From: Hymenobacter lapidarius
GTDB taxonomy: Bacteria > Bacteroidota > Bacteroidia > Cytophagales > Hymenobacteraceae
Direction: 5' to 3'
NCBI RefSeq assembly: GCF_001816145.1
Contig: NZ_MDZB01000175.1
Span: forward strand, 1-64,000
DNA: 64,000 nt
Shown here: positions 9,177-17,802 of the stretch, one piece after another
Layout: each line of letters opens with the position of its first letter
How positions within the stretch are numbered: the first letter of the stretch is position 1
Program-made: the position numbers and the translations under genes
Notes under the pieces: model-generated
Seen by the model: the letters and a program-made list of their open reading frames with translations, nothing else
Told to the model about the DNA's origin: nothing
The model's database searches: none

Positions 9177-9640
9177 TTAGAGTTCGTCGGGCGTGCCAAA
9201 GCCCTCGCGGATTTCGGTGTGGCGGATTTGGCCGCCCAGGTTGCCCGCGCGGCCAGCAGCCCAAAGCTAAGCCCCGTGGCCACCAGTGCCAGCACGGCCA
9301 CCAGGCGGGCGCGCGGCGAGGCGTTTCTCAGCAGCAGCAAGGCAAACAGGGCCAGGGCCGCTGCGCCCTCCAGTGCCCAAAAGCCCTGTTCGGCCGCCGC
9401 CTCGTGGTTGGCAATGAGGGCGCGGCTCACGCGGGGCAGGTTCAGCGCGATTTCGGACGCGCCCTCGCCCGTGAGCTGCGCGGGCAGGCACAGCACGCCC
9501 GCTGCCAGCACGGCCACCAGGCCGGCCCGCACCAGGGTGGTGTTTTTGCCCAGCAGGCCCACGGCCAGCAGCACCAGGGCAAACAAGCTGCCCATAATGG
9601 GGATGTGGTTAACGATGAGGTGCCAATGTGCTTGATTCAT
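9177..9640 (-). CDS. small membrane protein, frame broken by one missing base
   Basis: The protein begins MNQAHWHLIVNHIPIMGSLF and has four hydrophobic segments. It resembles DUF2231-type membrane proteins with an N-terminal HxxxNHxPI motif. As written, the frame runs on into the MOSC gene. Adding one G in the run near 9240-9250 gives the ending GNLGGQIRHTEIREGFGTPDEL and a stop at 9177, which is the expected family terminus. I therefore read this as an intact gene with a sequencing deletion. An exact TAGCTTTG promoter element sits upstream in the loop of an inverted repeat. Confidence 0.65.
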
Positions 9641-10008
9641 GCCTGAAGACTCTATGAAACGCGGCCGCGGCGGCCGGTACTGCAAAGCTAGCCCGGGCCG
9701 CCGCGGCCGCGCCCAGACGCAACCGTTTCGGCCCGGGCCGACTCTTACTAAATGAACTGCCAGCCGCCGCAAATCGTTATTTAACCAGCTACCGATGTGC
9801 TTCGCCGTGTGCTTTCAACTTGCCTTTGGCAATGAAAACCAGGCAGAGGCGTTTTGAGAGCAAAGGGCTGCTGGAATGGCTGTTAAACTCCTCCACCGGT
9901 GCCCTGAATAAGCAGGCGCTTATTGGGCCTTGTCGCTGTGTCAGGGTCATAATTTGGCACTGCGCTTGCCTTAGTAGGTTAGTAGTCATTCACCTCTGAT
10001 TTTCCGCT
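9641..10008. other. divergent intergenic region
   Basis: This 368-base region between the minus-strand membrane protein and the plus-strand M48-type gene holds the 16-bp inverted repeat described separately at 9660-9711. I see no convincing gene in the remainder: a 66-codon minus-strand frame at 9789-9989 has no recognisable product. Confidence 0.6.
9660..9711. promoter_or_regulatory. 16-bp perfect inverted repeat enclosing a -7 promoter element
   Basis: CGCGGCCGCGGCGGCC (9660-9675) and its exact complement (9696-9711) flank a 20-base loop. On the minus strand the loop carries TAGCTTTG (9683-9690 region), an exact TAnnTTTG -7 element facing the membrane-protein/MOSC pair. The arrangement suggests an operator or a structured promoter rather than a terminator, because no T run follows. 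Confidence 0.6.
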
Positions 10009-10953
10009 ATGACTTTCCTCCCTCGTTTGTTTACCCGTCTGGCCGCGCCGCTGCTGCTGGTCTTGCCCCTGGCGTTTGCAACGCCTGCCCAGGCCCAAAC
10101 CGCCCCGGCGGCCACCGACGTTATCCGCGAAATCACGGATGCCGTGGGCCTCAAAGCCCGCTTCGAGCTACGCGCCACCCGCGAGATTGACAACGCTGCC
10201 GCCGTGGTCTACGGCGGCAAGCGGTTTCTGCTGTATAATCCCGACTTCCTGAACGCCGTAAACCAGGCCGGCCACACCGACTGGGCGGGCATCAGCATTC
10301 TGGCCCACGAAATGGGCCACCACCTCAACGGCCACACCCTGCGCGCCGGCGGCTCGCAGCCGGCCGATGAACTGGAAGCCGACGAATTCTCGGGTTTCGT
10401 GCTGCGCAAGCTGGGCGCCAACCTGGCCCAGGCCCAGGCGGCCATGGCCACCGTGCCCGACGGCGGCGGTTCGGCCACGCACCCCGGCCGCACGGCCGCG
10501 CCTGCCGCTATTGGCCAGGGCTGGCAGCGCGCCAGTGGCCAAATTGCGGCCAGCAACCGTGGCGCTGCTCCCTCGGCCGCGCCTGCCGTGATAGCCGCCC
10601 GCCGCCAGCCCGCCGCCAATAGCCAGCTGATGCGCCGCCTGCCCACCACCCAGGCCGACGACGAAGATGTGGTGGCCAGCAACGAATCGGCGGCTGGTGC
10701 CGTGCGCCTGGTGGGCCAGCTCACTTTCCGCAGCGACCCCAGCCAGCGCTATTACCTCACCAACGCCCTGAAAGTGGTGCGCGTGGACGACGAGGACAAC
10801 GCCGAAGTAGTGGGCCGCATCACGCGCACTACCAATGGGACCTTCCCCTATGTGCTTACCGATAGCCAGCAGCGTCGCCTCTTCATCACGCCCCGCGGCG
10901 ATGTGTACGACAAGGAAGGACAGCGCGTAGCCAAACTGCACGACCCATCGTAA
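10009..10953 (+). CDS. secreted M48-type zinc metalloprotease
   Basis: A 314-residue protein with a signal peptide (residues 1-30, ending AQAQT). The zinc site is clear: ILAHEMGHHLNGH supplies HExxH and ELEADEFSGFVLRKLGA about 35 residues later supplies the third ligand Glu, as in the M48 family. Family members with this layout cleave periplasmic or secreted proteins. The C-terminal third (from about residue 200) is Ala/Pro-rich and then forms a compact region (AVRLVGQLTFRSDPSQRYYL) with no family I recognise. A strong terminator follows directly. Confidence 0.8.
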   Translation: MTFLPRLFTRLAAPLLLVLPLAFATPAQAQTAPAATDVIREITDAVGLKARFELRATREIDNAAAVVYGGKRFLLYNPDFLNAVNQAGHTDWAGISILAHEMGHHLNGHTLRAGGSQPADELEADEFSGFVLRKLGANLAQAQAAMATVPDGGGSATHPGRTAAPAAIGQGWQRASGQIAASNRGAAPSAAPAVIAARRQPAANSQLMRRLPTTQADDEDVVASNESAAGAVRLVGQLTFRSDPSQRYYLTNALKVVRVDDEDNAEVVGRITRTTNGTFPYVLTDSQQRRLFITPRGDVYDKEGQRVAKLHDPS

Positions 10954-10980
10954 ACTTATCAGCGACATTGCTTTAGCCAT

Positions 10981-11016
10981 AAGCCGACTGGTCCCAGCGA
11001 CCGGTCGGCTTTTTTG
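10981..11016 (+). terminator. rho-independent terminator
   Basis: AAGCCGACTGGTC pairs with GACCGGTCGGCTT (one G-T pair) across CCAGC and runs into a T tract. It ends the M48-type protease gene. Confidence 0.85.
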
Positions 11017-11065
11017 TTTGGGTGCCGCTGGCGTTCCTTCGCGCCTCGCCCAACCCTTTTGCACC

Positions 11066-11980
11066 ATGCCCCAACTGCCGTTCCTGCTCCTCGATGCTTT
11101 CACCACCCGGTCACTCAGCGGCAATCCCTGCGCGGTGGTGCTCGATGCCAATGCGCTGACGCCCGCCCGGCGCCAGCAGCTGGCCCGCGAGTTCAACCAG
11201 TCAGAAACGGCTTTTGTGGACTGGGCCGATGCCGGCAGCACGGAGTTTACGGTGCGGTTTTTCACGCCGGCCGAAGAAATTCCGCTGGCCGGGCACCCCA
11301 CCATTACCACCGTGGCAGCCCTGCTGCACGCGGGCCGCGTGGTACTGCCCGCCGACGGCTCGCCCCTGGTCCTGACCCTGCACCTGCTGCACGGCCCCAT
11401 TCGGGTAGATGTGCTGCCCGCGGCGGCCGGCCAGCTGCCCCTGATTTGGATGACCCAGCGCCGGCCGGTTTTTGGCGCCGTGCACGCCCCCGAAGTGGTG
11501 CTGCCGCTCTTCGGCCTCACGCCCGACGACCTGCTGCCCGGCGCGCCCATCCAAACCGTGAGCACCGGCACCCCGCAGCTGATGGTGTTGCTCCGCGACC
11601 ACGCCGCCCTGCGCCGCGCCCACGTAGCCGATGCCGCCGGCCTGGGCCGCTACCGCGCCGAAAGCGACTTTTTCAGCCCGCACCTGTTTTGCCTGGGGGG
11701 CGCCACGCCGGCCGGCCACACCTTTGCCCGCCACTTTGGCACCCCGCCCGATATCTCGGAAGACCCCGTCACGGGCTCGGCCACGGGCGGCATGGCGGCG
11801 TACCTGTGGCACCACGGCTACCTCAATTCGCCCGATTTTATGGCCGAGCAGGGCCACGATATGGGCCGTGCCGGTACTGTGCAAGTGCGCATCAGCGGCC
11901 CGCGCGAGGCCATTGAGGCCGTGCAGATTGGCGGCACGGGCGTGGTGGTGCTGGAAGGCAGCCTGCGCGGGGATTTGTAG
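11066..11980 (+). CDS. PhzF-family isomerase/epimerase-like protein
   Basis: A 304-residue member of the PhzF superfamily, which has two diaminopimelate-epimerase-like halves. The general acid/base Glu47 lies in NQSETAFV, and the second-half signature is EDPVTGSATGGMAAYLW; LAGHPTI is also typical. PhzF itself isomerises a phenazine precursor, but no other phenazine gene is nearby, so the substrate here is unknown. The start at 11066 gives the canonical opening PFLLLDAFTTRSLSGNPCAVV; an upstream in-frame GTG region lies in the terminator T tract. Confidence 0.9.
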   Translation: MPQLPFLLLDAFTTRSLSGNPCAVVLDANALTPARRQQLAREFNQSETAFVDWADAGSTEFTVRFFTPAEEIPLAGHPTITTVAALLHAGRVVLPADGSPLVLTLHLLHGPIRVDVLPAAAGQLPLIWMTQRRPVFGAVHAPEVVLPLFGLTPDDLLPGAPIQTVSTGTPQLMVLLRDHAALRRAHVADAAGLGRYRAESDFFSPHLFCLGGATPAGHTFARHFGTPPDISEDPVTGSATGGMAAYLWHHGYLNSPDFMAEQGHDMGRAGTVQVRISGPREAIEAVQIGGTGVVVLEGSLRGDL

Positions 11981-12073
11981 GAGCTGGGGTTGTAACCGGG
12001 AGCGGATTTGGGTTGTTAAGGAATAGTCAAAAAGAACGTCATGCTGAAACGCTCAAATTCTCATCTTTCGTCC

Positions 12074-12903
12074 GTGCCCGAATTACCCGAAGTAGAAACC
12101 TACCGCCGCTTTATAGATGAATTGGCCGTGGGCCAGACCATTGCCGCCCTGCAGGTGAACGATGCCCACGTACTGGCCACGCCCGAAGACCAGCTCCGGG
12201 CCGGTTTGGTGGGCCGCACCATCTCGGGCACAGCCGGCTGGGCAAGAACTGCTTTCTGGAACTCGATAATGGCCAGGTGCTGGTGCTGCACTTCGGCATG
12301 ACCGGCGATGTGGGCGCCTACCGCGACGAGCCTGATGCCCCGCGCTTCACCCGCGTGGCCCTGCACCTCGAAGAATCCGGCCTGCGTCTGGCGTTCATCG
12401 ACCCGCGCAAATTTGGCCGCATCCGATTGGCCGAAAGTGCCGCCGCGCACCAGAAAGCGAAGAAAATAGGCCCCGACGCCCTCGCCATCACTGCCGCCGA
12501 GCTGTACCAGAAACTGGCCCGCCGCAAAACCCTGCTCAAGCCCCTGCTGCTCGACCAAGGCATCACCGCCGGCCTCGGCAACTGGATAGTGGACGAGGTG
12601 CTGTTTCAGGCCAAAATCCACCCCGAGCGCCTGGGTATGTCACTCACCGAAAAGGAAGGCAACGCCCTGCACGCGGCCGTGCAGCTGGTGCTCACCACCG
12701 CCATCAACCAGGAAGCCAACTACCGGCATTTCCCGGCCAGCTTCCTCATTCACGCCCGCGAGTGGGACACGTCGGCCACACCCACCAGCCACGACGCCCA
12801 CACCTTTTGCCCGCGCCATCCAAAGGTGAAAATAGAGAAGACTTACATGGGCGGCCGGGCCACCTACACCTGCCCCAAGTGCCAGCCCGCACCCGGTTTG
12901 TAA
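12074..12903 (+). CDS. mutM: formamidopyrimidine-DNA glycosylase (Fpg/MutM), frame broken by one missing base
   Basis: A base-excision repair glycosylase/AP lyase that removes oxidised purines. The catalytic N-terminal proline must follow the initiator Met; only the GTG at 12074 gives MPELPEVETYRRF, so the earlier ATG at 12041 is rejected. The frame breaks near 12230-12240: one extra base restores RLGKNCFLELDNGQVLVLHFGMTGD. The rest is normal, with FIDPRKFGRI, GLGNWIVDEVLFQAKIHP and a C-terminal zinc finger (FCPRHP...YTCPKC). The first half ends in noise after 12245 as written. An 18-base fragment of an intergenic palindrome (12030-12047) precedes it. Confidence 0.85.
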
Positions 12904-13277
12904 TCTGGTGGAAGCCCTGGGGGCTGCTGTGGTAGATTCCTGAGACGACGAGCGGACAGGTGCCGAACGAAAAAAATGTCACGGAGAATTAAATAATAGC
13001 ATAGTTGATAAAAGTAATTTGCATGGCCAGGGGGAAGAAGTTGCTGTGATTCGTAAAACCCATTGGTAATAAATTGCTTATCGCCATAAATGATGATTCA
13101 ACCCAGCGGTTCATCATGTTCTTTATTGCCGGGTAGCACGCAGTACAACGGGGTTGGTGTCGGCTGTTGAGTGCAATATTTTGCGGTTGGAAAGGTTGAT
13201 AAATGCGAACAGGGCCTTTTATGGCCCGCCTGTTGCTAGGGTTAGCATCTCCGACTTTCATCAATTCCGTTACCGAT
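12904..13277. other. intergenic region without recognisable genes
   Basis: A relatively AT-rich 374-base stretch. A 129-codon minus-strand frame crosses it, but it overlaps the next gene and has no recognisable features, so I leave it out. No terminator or clear promoter element was found. Confidence 0.5.
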
Positions 13278-13517
13278 ATGCTGCGCACCATTTTCTTATT
13301 CGCCTGCCTGCTGGGGTTGTTTGCTGGTACTGATGCCGTTGCGGCCCGGCTCCCCAAGGGAAAAATAATGCCGGGCAACCACCGCCCGGTGTACAGGCGT
13401 TACGGCCACCACGGCCTGTTTGACAGAGGCGGCCTTTTTGATGGTTCGCGCAGCAAAATGAAAGCCCGCCCGGCGGGTGGCAGCCGCCTGATTAAGAAGC
13501 GTCGCGGCACTTTGTAA
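13278..13517 (+). CDS. small secreted basic protein
   Basis: A 79-residue product with a clear signal peptide (MLRTIFLFACLLGLFAGTDAVA) and a short, very basic mature part (RLPKGKIMPGNHRPVYRRYGHH...RLIKKRRGTL). I know no family for it. The ATG at 13278 is chosen because the signal peptide begins there; the frame opens 25 codons earlier. A terminator shared with the converging SDR gene follows. Confidence 0.55.
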   Translation: MLRTIFLFACLLGLFAGTDAVAARLPKGKIMPGNHRPVYRRYGHHGLFDRGGLFDGSRSKMKARPAGGSRLIKKRRGTL

Positions 13518-13534
13518 ATTATCAATTCACGCCA

Positions 13535-13580
13535 AAGCGCGTCAGCAGGCAGCCTGGGCTGCTCGCTGACGCGCTTTTAT
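13535..13580. terminator. bidirectional terminator between converging genes
   Basis: AGCGCGTCAGC pairs with GCTGACGCGCT; T or A runs on both outer sides allow use from either strand. It separates the small secreted protein from the SDR gene. Confidence 0.7.
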
Positions 13581-13597
13581 TGTTTCTATTCGTAGCT

Positions 13598-14641
13598 CTA
13601 TACTTCGTTGTTCTTCACGGCGGCCTTGCGGGTGAGGGCCGTGAGGGGCGACCTGGTAATGGCGCTTTGGCTCTCGTAGCCGGTGCGGCGCACGTTGGCG
13701 GCGGGGCTTTCGCCGGTGGCGGGCAGGGCCCGGTTGAGCCAGCTCAGGATGTCGGTGGTGGTGCCGGGCAGCAAGCCGTGGAAGGCTGCCAGTAGCTTGG
13801 CGGGCAGCGAGAGGATAACCTCGCCGTCGCCGCGGCGGCAGGCATTCCAGATTTGGCGGGCGGCTTGCTCGGCGCTCATCGTGAGGCCGGGGAGCGAGTC
13901 GGCGATGCTGAACCAGGCAAACTCTTTTTTCTGCTGGCCCTTCACCAGGGCGTGGCCGGGGCTGCCGGTGCGTAGCAGACCGGGGCACACCGTGGTCACG
14001 CTGATGCCGTGCTGGCGCAACTCGGCTCGGAAGCCTTCGGACAAGCCCACCAGGGCAAATTTACTGGCGCTGTAGGGCGTCATGTGGGGCAGGGCCACCT
14101 TGCCGCCCAGCGAGGAAATATTCACGATGCGGCCCTCGCCCCGGCGGCGCATGCTCGGCAGCACGGCCTGCATGGCGTGCAGCGGCGCCCAGAAGTGAAT
14201 GGCCATGGAGTCCTCGTAGTCCCGCAAATCCATGTTGTCGAGCGGCCCGCCCACAATAATGCCGGCGTTGTTGATGAGGACGTCAATGGTTCCGAACCGC
14301 TTTTCAACTTCCGTCACCATGGTCTGTACTTCGGCCTGGTTGGTGATGTCGTGGGCCAGGGTCAGCACGTCGGCTTCGGCGGCGCCGGCCATCAGCAGGT
14401 CCTGGCGGGCGCGGGCCAGCTCGGCTTCGTCGCGGGCGCAAATGGCCACTCGGGCGCCTTCGGCCACGGCCTGCCGGGCCAGCACGAGGCCCAGCCCGCG
14501 CGAGCCGCCGGTGATGAGCACGACGCGCCGGCTCAGGTCGTAGGAGCCGCGGCGGTTGCTCCAGAAGTTGGCGGCGAGGGCTGCCGCGCCGAGGCCGGCG
14601 GCCAGCAGCCAGTTTTTATTGGTGCGTTTGTCGTGTTTCAT
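13598..14641 (-). CDS. membrane-anchored short-chain dehydrogenase/reductase
   Basis: A 347-residue SDR with an N-terminal hydrophobic anchor (residues 11-26, WLLAAGLGAAALAANF). The NAD(P)-binding TGGSRGLG is at 44-51, and LINNAGIIVGG, the catalytic Ser in NISSLGG, and the YSASK Tyr/Lys pair follow in order. The C-terminus is extended by about 80 residues beyond a classical SDR. The substrate is not inferable. The gene stands alone on the minus strand. Confidence 0.88.
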   Translation of the reverse strand: MKHDKRTNKNWLLAAGLGAAALAANFWSNRRGSYDLSRRVVLITGGSRGLGLVLARQAVAEGARVAICARDEAELARARQDLLMAGAAEADVLTLAHDITNQAEVQTMVTEVEKRFGTIDVLINNAGIIVGGPLDNMDLRDYEDSMAIHFWAPLHAMQAVLPSMRRRGEGRIVNISSLGGKVALPHMTPYSASKFALVGLSEGFRAELRQHGISVTTVCPGLLRTGSPGHALVKGQQKKEFAWFSIADSLPGLTMSAEQAARQIWNACRRGDGEVILSLPAKLLAAFHGLLPGTTTDILSWLNRALPATGESPAANVRRTGYESQSAITRSPLTALTRKAAVKNNEV

Positions 14642-14825
14642 AGATGGTTGTATGCCAAATGCGGCCTAAAGGTTGCACGGCGCCGCCAAGACCGGCGTTT
14701 TTTCGGTGGGCTCTGGCACGAAACGTGGTTGGAGGCGCGTTGGGAAGGGAGCAAGCGGGGTTTCGCCCGATATTTGCCCCCGCCTACGCTTGTTTACAAT
14801 TGGTATTGATTTCCCCCCCCCCCGC

Positions 14826-15341
14826 ATGTATATGAAACTGTTGCTGCTCTCGTCGTTGCTGGCCCTGGCAACTGCCCCAGCCGTGCTGGCGCAGGCCCCA
14901 ACTGCTGCCAACACCATCAAAACCAAGGTGAAGCCGGAGGGCCAGCCCAGCGTTAAAACCAAAACCACGCCGGCTGCTTCGGCGGCCCCCGTGGCAGGTC
15001 CTTCCGATGCCATGATTGATGCGAAGGCCAACGCCCTCACGGCCAACATGCAGCAGAACCTGGGCCTTTCGCCCCAGCAAACCGAGAAAATCCGTGCCAT
15101 CAACCGCCGCGGGGTTGATAATGTGGAGACGGCCCGCGTCCGCTACCGCACTGACCCGCGCAAGCTGGCCGGCGTCGTGGAAAGCATTGGCAGCTCGCGC
15201 CTTTCGGCCATTAAGGAGGTCCTGACGCCGGCGCAATTCCAGAAATACCAGCGCAAGCGCGAAGAGAAGATGGGCGTGCCCAACGTGCAGGGCGTGCAGG
15301 GCAACCCCGCCCCCGGCCTGGGCAGCGGCGGCGACCAGTAA
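14826..15341 (+). CDS. periplasmic protein with a Spy/LTXXQ-like helical region
   Basis: A 171-residue exported protein: signal peptide MYMKLLLLSSLLALATAPAVLAQA, then a Thr/Lys/Pro-rich linker. A helical segment (NMQQNLGLSPQQTEKIRAINRRG...ALKEVLTPAQFQKYQ-like) resembles the LSxxQ...LTPxQ pattern of Spy/CpxP-type periplasmic chaperones. The ending is Gly-rich. Family assignment is tentative. An 11-C homopolymer just before the ATG (14813-14823) is a spot where base calls are unreliable. Confidence 0.6.
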   Translation: MYMKLLLLSSLLALATAPAVLAQAPTAANTIKTKVKPEGQPSVKTKTTPAASAAPVAGPSDAMIDAKANALTANMQQNLGLSPQQTEKIRAINRRGVDNVETARVRYRTDPRKLAGVVESIGSSRLSAIKEVLTPAQFQKYQRKREEKMGVPNVQGVQGNPAPGLGSGGDQ

Positions 15342-15367
15342 GCGCCTGTCCCGGCTACTTTGCCCAA

Positions 15368-15400
15368 ACGGCGCCCGGCTTTGAGAGCCGGGCGCCGTTG
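15368..15400 (+). terminator. GC-rich hairpin, likely terminator
   Basis: ACGGCGCCCGGCT pairs with AGCCGGGCGCCGT across TTGAG. The stem is perfect but the T tract is weak. Confidence 0.6.
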
Positions 15401-15453
15401 CTGCTTCCGGGCGGTTAGCTCATCCTTATGGCAGTACTGGCTTATTTTGAGGC

Positions 15454-16491
15454 ATGAATCAACCCGTTACCGCTGCGCCTGCCCCCAACCGTTTTGCCGC
15501 TTTACTTTCCCGCGCCGGGCTCGATTGGTTTCTGCTGGCCCTGATAGGCGTGGTGGCGCTGGCCTACTTTCTGCCTGGCCTGGGCAGCAAAACCAGCCCC
15601 ATCCCGTGGAAACCCATCACCACCGCGGGCGTGGCGCTGGTTTTCTTTTTTTATGGATTGAAGCTGAGCTTTGAGAAGCTGCGGGCCGGCATGCGCAATT
15701 GGAAGTTGCACCTGCTGGTGCAGGCGGCCACGTTTGTGCTGTTTCCGGCACTGGCGCTGCTGGTGCGACCGTTGTTTGGGCCCGATAAGGGGGAACTGCT
15801 TTGGCAAAGCATTTTCTTCCTTTGCGCCCTGCCCAGCACCGTTTCTACCTCCGTCGTGATGGTGAGCATTGCGGGCGGCAACCTGCCGGCGGCCATTTTT
15901 AACGCCAGTATTTCCAGCCTACTGGGCATTGTGCTCACGCCGCTGCTGGCCAGTATATTTTTGAGCACCAGCGCCAACAGCAGCCAACTCTGGGGCCTGA
16001 CCGTGCAGCTGCTCTGGCAAGTGGTGCTGCCTGTAGGGGCGGGGGTGCTGCTCAACGCCCGCTTCCACGCGTTTGCGGAGCGCCACAAGGCCGGCCTGCG
16101 TGTCTTCGACCAAATTACCATCCTGCTCATCGTGTTCACTGCCTTCTGCGACTCCTTTGCCGAAGGCATTTTCAGCCGCTATCTGCCGGCCGACGTTTTC
16201 AAGCTGGGCGCGGGCATGGTGGGACTGTACCTGGTGGTGTTCGGCCTCATCTGGAGTCTGAGCCGCCTGCTCCATTTCTCGCGGGCCGACCAGGTGGTGG
16301 CGGTGTTCTGCGGCTCCAAAAAGTCGCTGGTGCACGGCAGCGTGATGGCCAGCCTGTTGTTTCCGGCCAGTGCCGCCACGGGCCTCATTTTGCTGCCGCT
16401 CATGCTGTATCACGCCCTGCAGATTGTGCTGGCCAGCAGCATGGCGCAGTATTTAGGCCGGCAAGCAGCGGCAAAGCCGGTTGCAGCGTGA
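15454..16491 (+). CDS. bile acid:sodium symporter-like transporter (SBF-like)
   Basis: A 345-residue inner-membrane carrier with about ten hydrophobic segments. It matches the YfeH/SBF-like branch of the BASS family: GLKLSFEKLRAGMRNWKLHLLVQ, LCALPSTVSTSVVMVSIAGGN, IFNASISSLLGIVLTPLL and the late segment VAVFCGSKKSLVHGSVMASLLF. These are presumed Na+-coupled organic anion carriers; the substrate of this branch is unknown. It converges with a hydrolase gene across a large palindrome that probably ends both transcripts. Confidence 0.88.
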   Translation: MNQPVTAAPAPNRFAALLSRAGLDWFLLALIGVVALAYFLPGLGSKTSPIPWKPITTAGVALVFFFYGLKLSFEKLRAGMRNWKLHLLVQAATFVLFPALALLVRPLFGPDKGELLWQSIFFLCALPSTVSTSVVMVSIAGGNLPAAIFNASISSLLGIVLTPLLASIFLSTSANSSQLWGLTVQLLWQVVLPVGAGVLLNARFHAFAERHKAGLRVFDQITILLIVFTAFCDSFAEGIFSRYLPADVFKLGAGMVGLYLVVFGLIWSLSRLLHFSRADQVVAVFCGSKKSLVHGSVMASLLFPASAATGLILLPLMLYHALQIVLASSMAQYLGRQAAAKPVAA

Positions 16492-16535
16492 GGAGCTTTT
16501 GCAGAGGTTAACGTGGAATTGGAAACAAAAAAAAG

Positions 16536-16628
16536 AACGTCATGCTGAGCTTGCCGAAGCATCTCTACCGCGCAAGTAATTTATTTACTGTTGCGGTAGA
16601 GATGCTTCGGCAAGCTCAGCATGACGTT
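16536..16628. repeat. 36-bp perfect inverted repeat, intergenic palindromic element
   Basis: AACGTCATGCTGAGCTTGCC (start of the left arm, 16536-16571) and its exact complement (16593-16628) enclose a 21-base AT-rich loop. It lies between two converging genes and can act as a terminator in both directions. An 18-base piece of the arm edge (AAAAGAACGTCATGCTGA) recurs at 12030-12047, so the element looks like one of a dispersed family. Confidence 0.8.
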
Positions 16629-16650
16629 CCTTAAGCCTAGTGGTTATTGT

Positions 16651-17364
16651 CTACGCGCCCAGCTTTTCCTTAAAAAACGCCAGCGTCATGGCCCAGGCTT
16701 CTGCGGCGGCCTGCGGGTGGTAGCTGGGCCGCTCGTCGCAGTGGAAACCGTGGTCGGCGTAGGAAATAATGGTGTTGATGAAGGGCTTGCCGGCGGCTTC
16801 TACGGCGTCCGTTACTTCGGCAACGTGCTCTTTGCTGATGTGCTCGTCGAGCCCACCCCAAAAGAAGAGGTGCGGCGCGTGCAGGTCGGCGGCGCGGTCT
16901 TTCAGGGTGTGGGTGCCGCCGCCGTAGTACGACACGGCTGCCGCCAGGGGCAGCACGATGTTGGCCAGAAACGACACCTGGCCACCCAGGCAAAAACCGA
17001 TGCTGCCAATCTTATCGGTCATCACCAGCGCCTGGGTTTGCAGCCAGTCGTAGGATGCCTGCAGGTCGGCCGCCAGGTCGGTGTGGTTGATGGCGCTGTA
17101 GTGCGGCATGGCGCCGGTGGCGAAATCGGAATAGGCAATTTCCAGGCCGGCAGGTGCGGTCCGGTGAAATAGCTCGGGGGCAATCACGGCGTAGCCGGCG
17201 GCGGCCAGGCGGTCGGCCACGCTGCGGATGTGGTGGTTCACGCCAAAGGCTTCCTGCAGCAGGATGATGCCGGGCACGGGGCCCGTGCTGCTTGGGAAGG
17301 CCGAGTAGGCGCGCATTTCGGTGCCGTCGGCTACCTGGAGAATGACGGTGTTGTGGTCGCTCAT
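16651..17364 (-). CDS. dienelactone hydrolase-family protein
   Basis: A 237-residue alpha/beta hydrolase with the dienelactone hydrolase Cys-Asp-His triad: Cys125 in GFCLGG, Asp173 in GGLDEHI, and His205 in YADHGFHCDERPSYH. The N-terminal PGIILLQEAFGVNHHIRSVADRLAAAGY is typical. Family enzymes open enol-lactones in chlorocatechol breakdown or hydrolyse other small esters; no other catechol-pathway gene is adjacent. The start at 17364 gives a full-length protein. Confidence 0.92.
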   Translation of the reverse strand: MSDHNTVILQVADGTEMRAYSAFPSSTGPVPGIILLQEAFGVNHHIRSVADRLAAAGYAVIAPELFHRTAPAGLEIAYSDFATGAMPHYSAINHTDLAADLQASYDWLQTQALVMTDKIGSIGFCLGGQVSFLANIVLPLAAAVSYYGGGTHTLKDRAADLHAPHLFFWGGLDEHISKEHVAEVTDAVEAAGKPFINTIISYADHGFHCDERPSYHPQAAAEAWAMTLAFFKEKLGA

Positions 17365-17383
17365 TAAGGAGATGGATTTATGA

Positions 17384-17746
17384 TTGTTTGGGTGCGTAAC
17401 AGCTAAATTCCCAAATGTTCATCCTTTTCCTATAACTCTGCTGCTGCGTTTCGGCAAGGGCGAGCGGGGGGCCTTGCCCACGCCCGAGGAAGTGCGCAAC
17501 TACCGCTTCACGGCCGAAGACCAGCTGCACCTGCGCCAAAACCGCAGCCGCGTGGTGAGCGGCACCCCCGAGCAGGTACACGCCCAGTTCACGGCGCTGG
17601 CCGCCGACTACCAGGTGGACGAAATCACGGCCGTGACCATCACCGCGGACTTCCAGGACCGGCTACACTCCTATGAGTTGCTGGCCGAGGTGTTTGAGCT
17701 GAAAATGCCGCAGGAAGTAGCCGTGATGGAGGAGGCCGCAGGGTAA
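17384..17746 (+). pseudogene. C-terminal remnant of a luciferase-like flavin monooxygenase
   Basis: From about residue 20 the frame reads as the final 100 residues of an LLM-class flavin-dependent oxidoreductase: LPTPEEVRNYRFTAEDQ, then NRSRVVSGTPEQVHAQ, DEITAVTIT and LHSYELLAEVF. Intact members are about 330 residues, and the N-terminal two thirds with the flavin site is absent. The upstream neighbour is on the opposite strand, so this is a truncated leftover rather than a small gene. The start at 17384 is arbitrary. Confidence 0.75.
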
Positions 17747-17802
17747 GCGCACGGGGTGAGCCGGAGGAGCGGGAAAACAAAAGCGATAAGAGTTGGGTTT
17801 TT

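Noticed and set aside
8639..9772. One long frame fusing a membrane protein to a MOSC domain
   Set aside because: The fusion depends on a single missing base. Restoring it gives each part its expected end and start, 22 bases apart.
12041..12301. Separate short protein before the Fpg body
   Set aside because: It is the N-terminal half of Fpg cut off by a one-base deletion, and the ATG at 12041 would bury the catalytic proline.
12989..13378. 129-codon minus-strand frame
   Set aside because: No family, no signal, no promoter, and it overlaps the better-supported small secreted protein.
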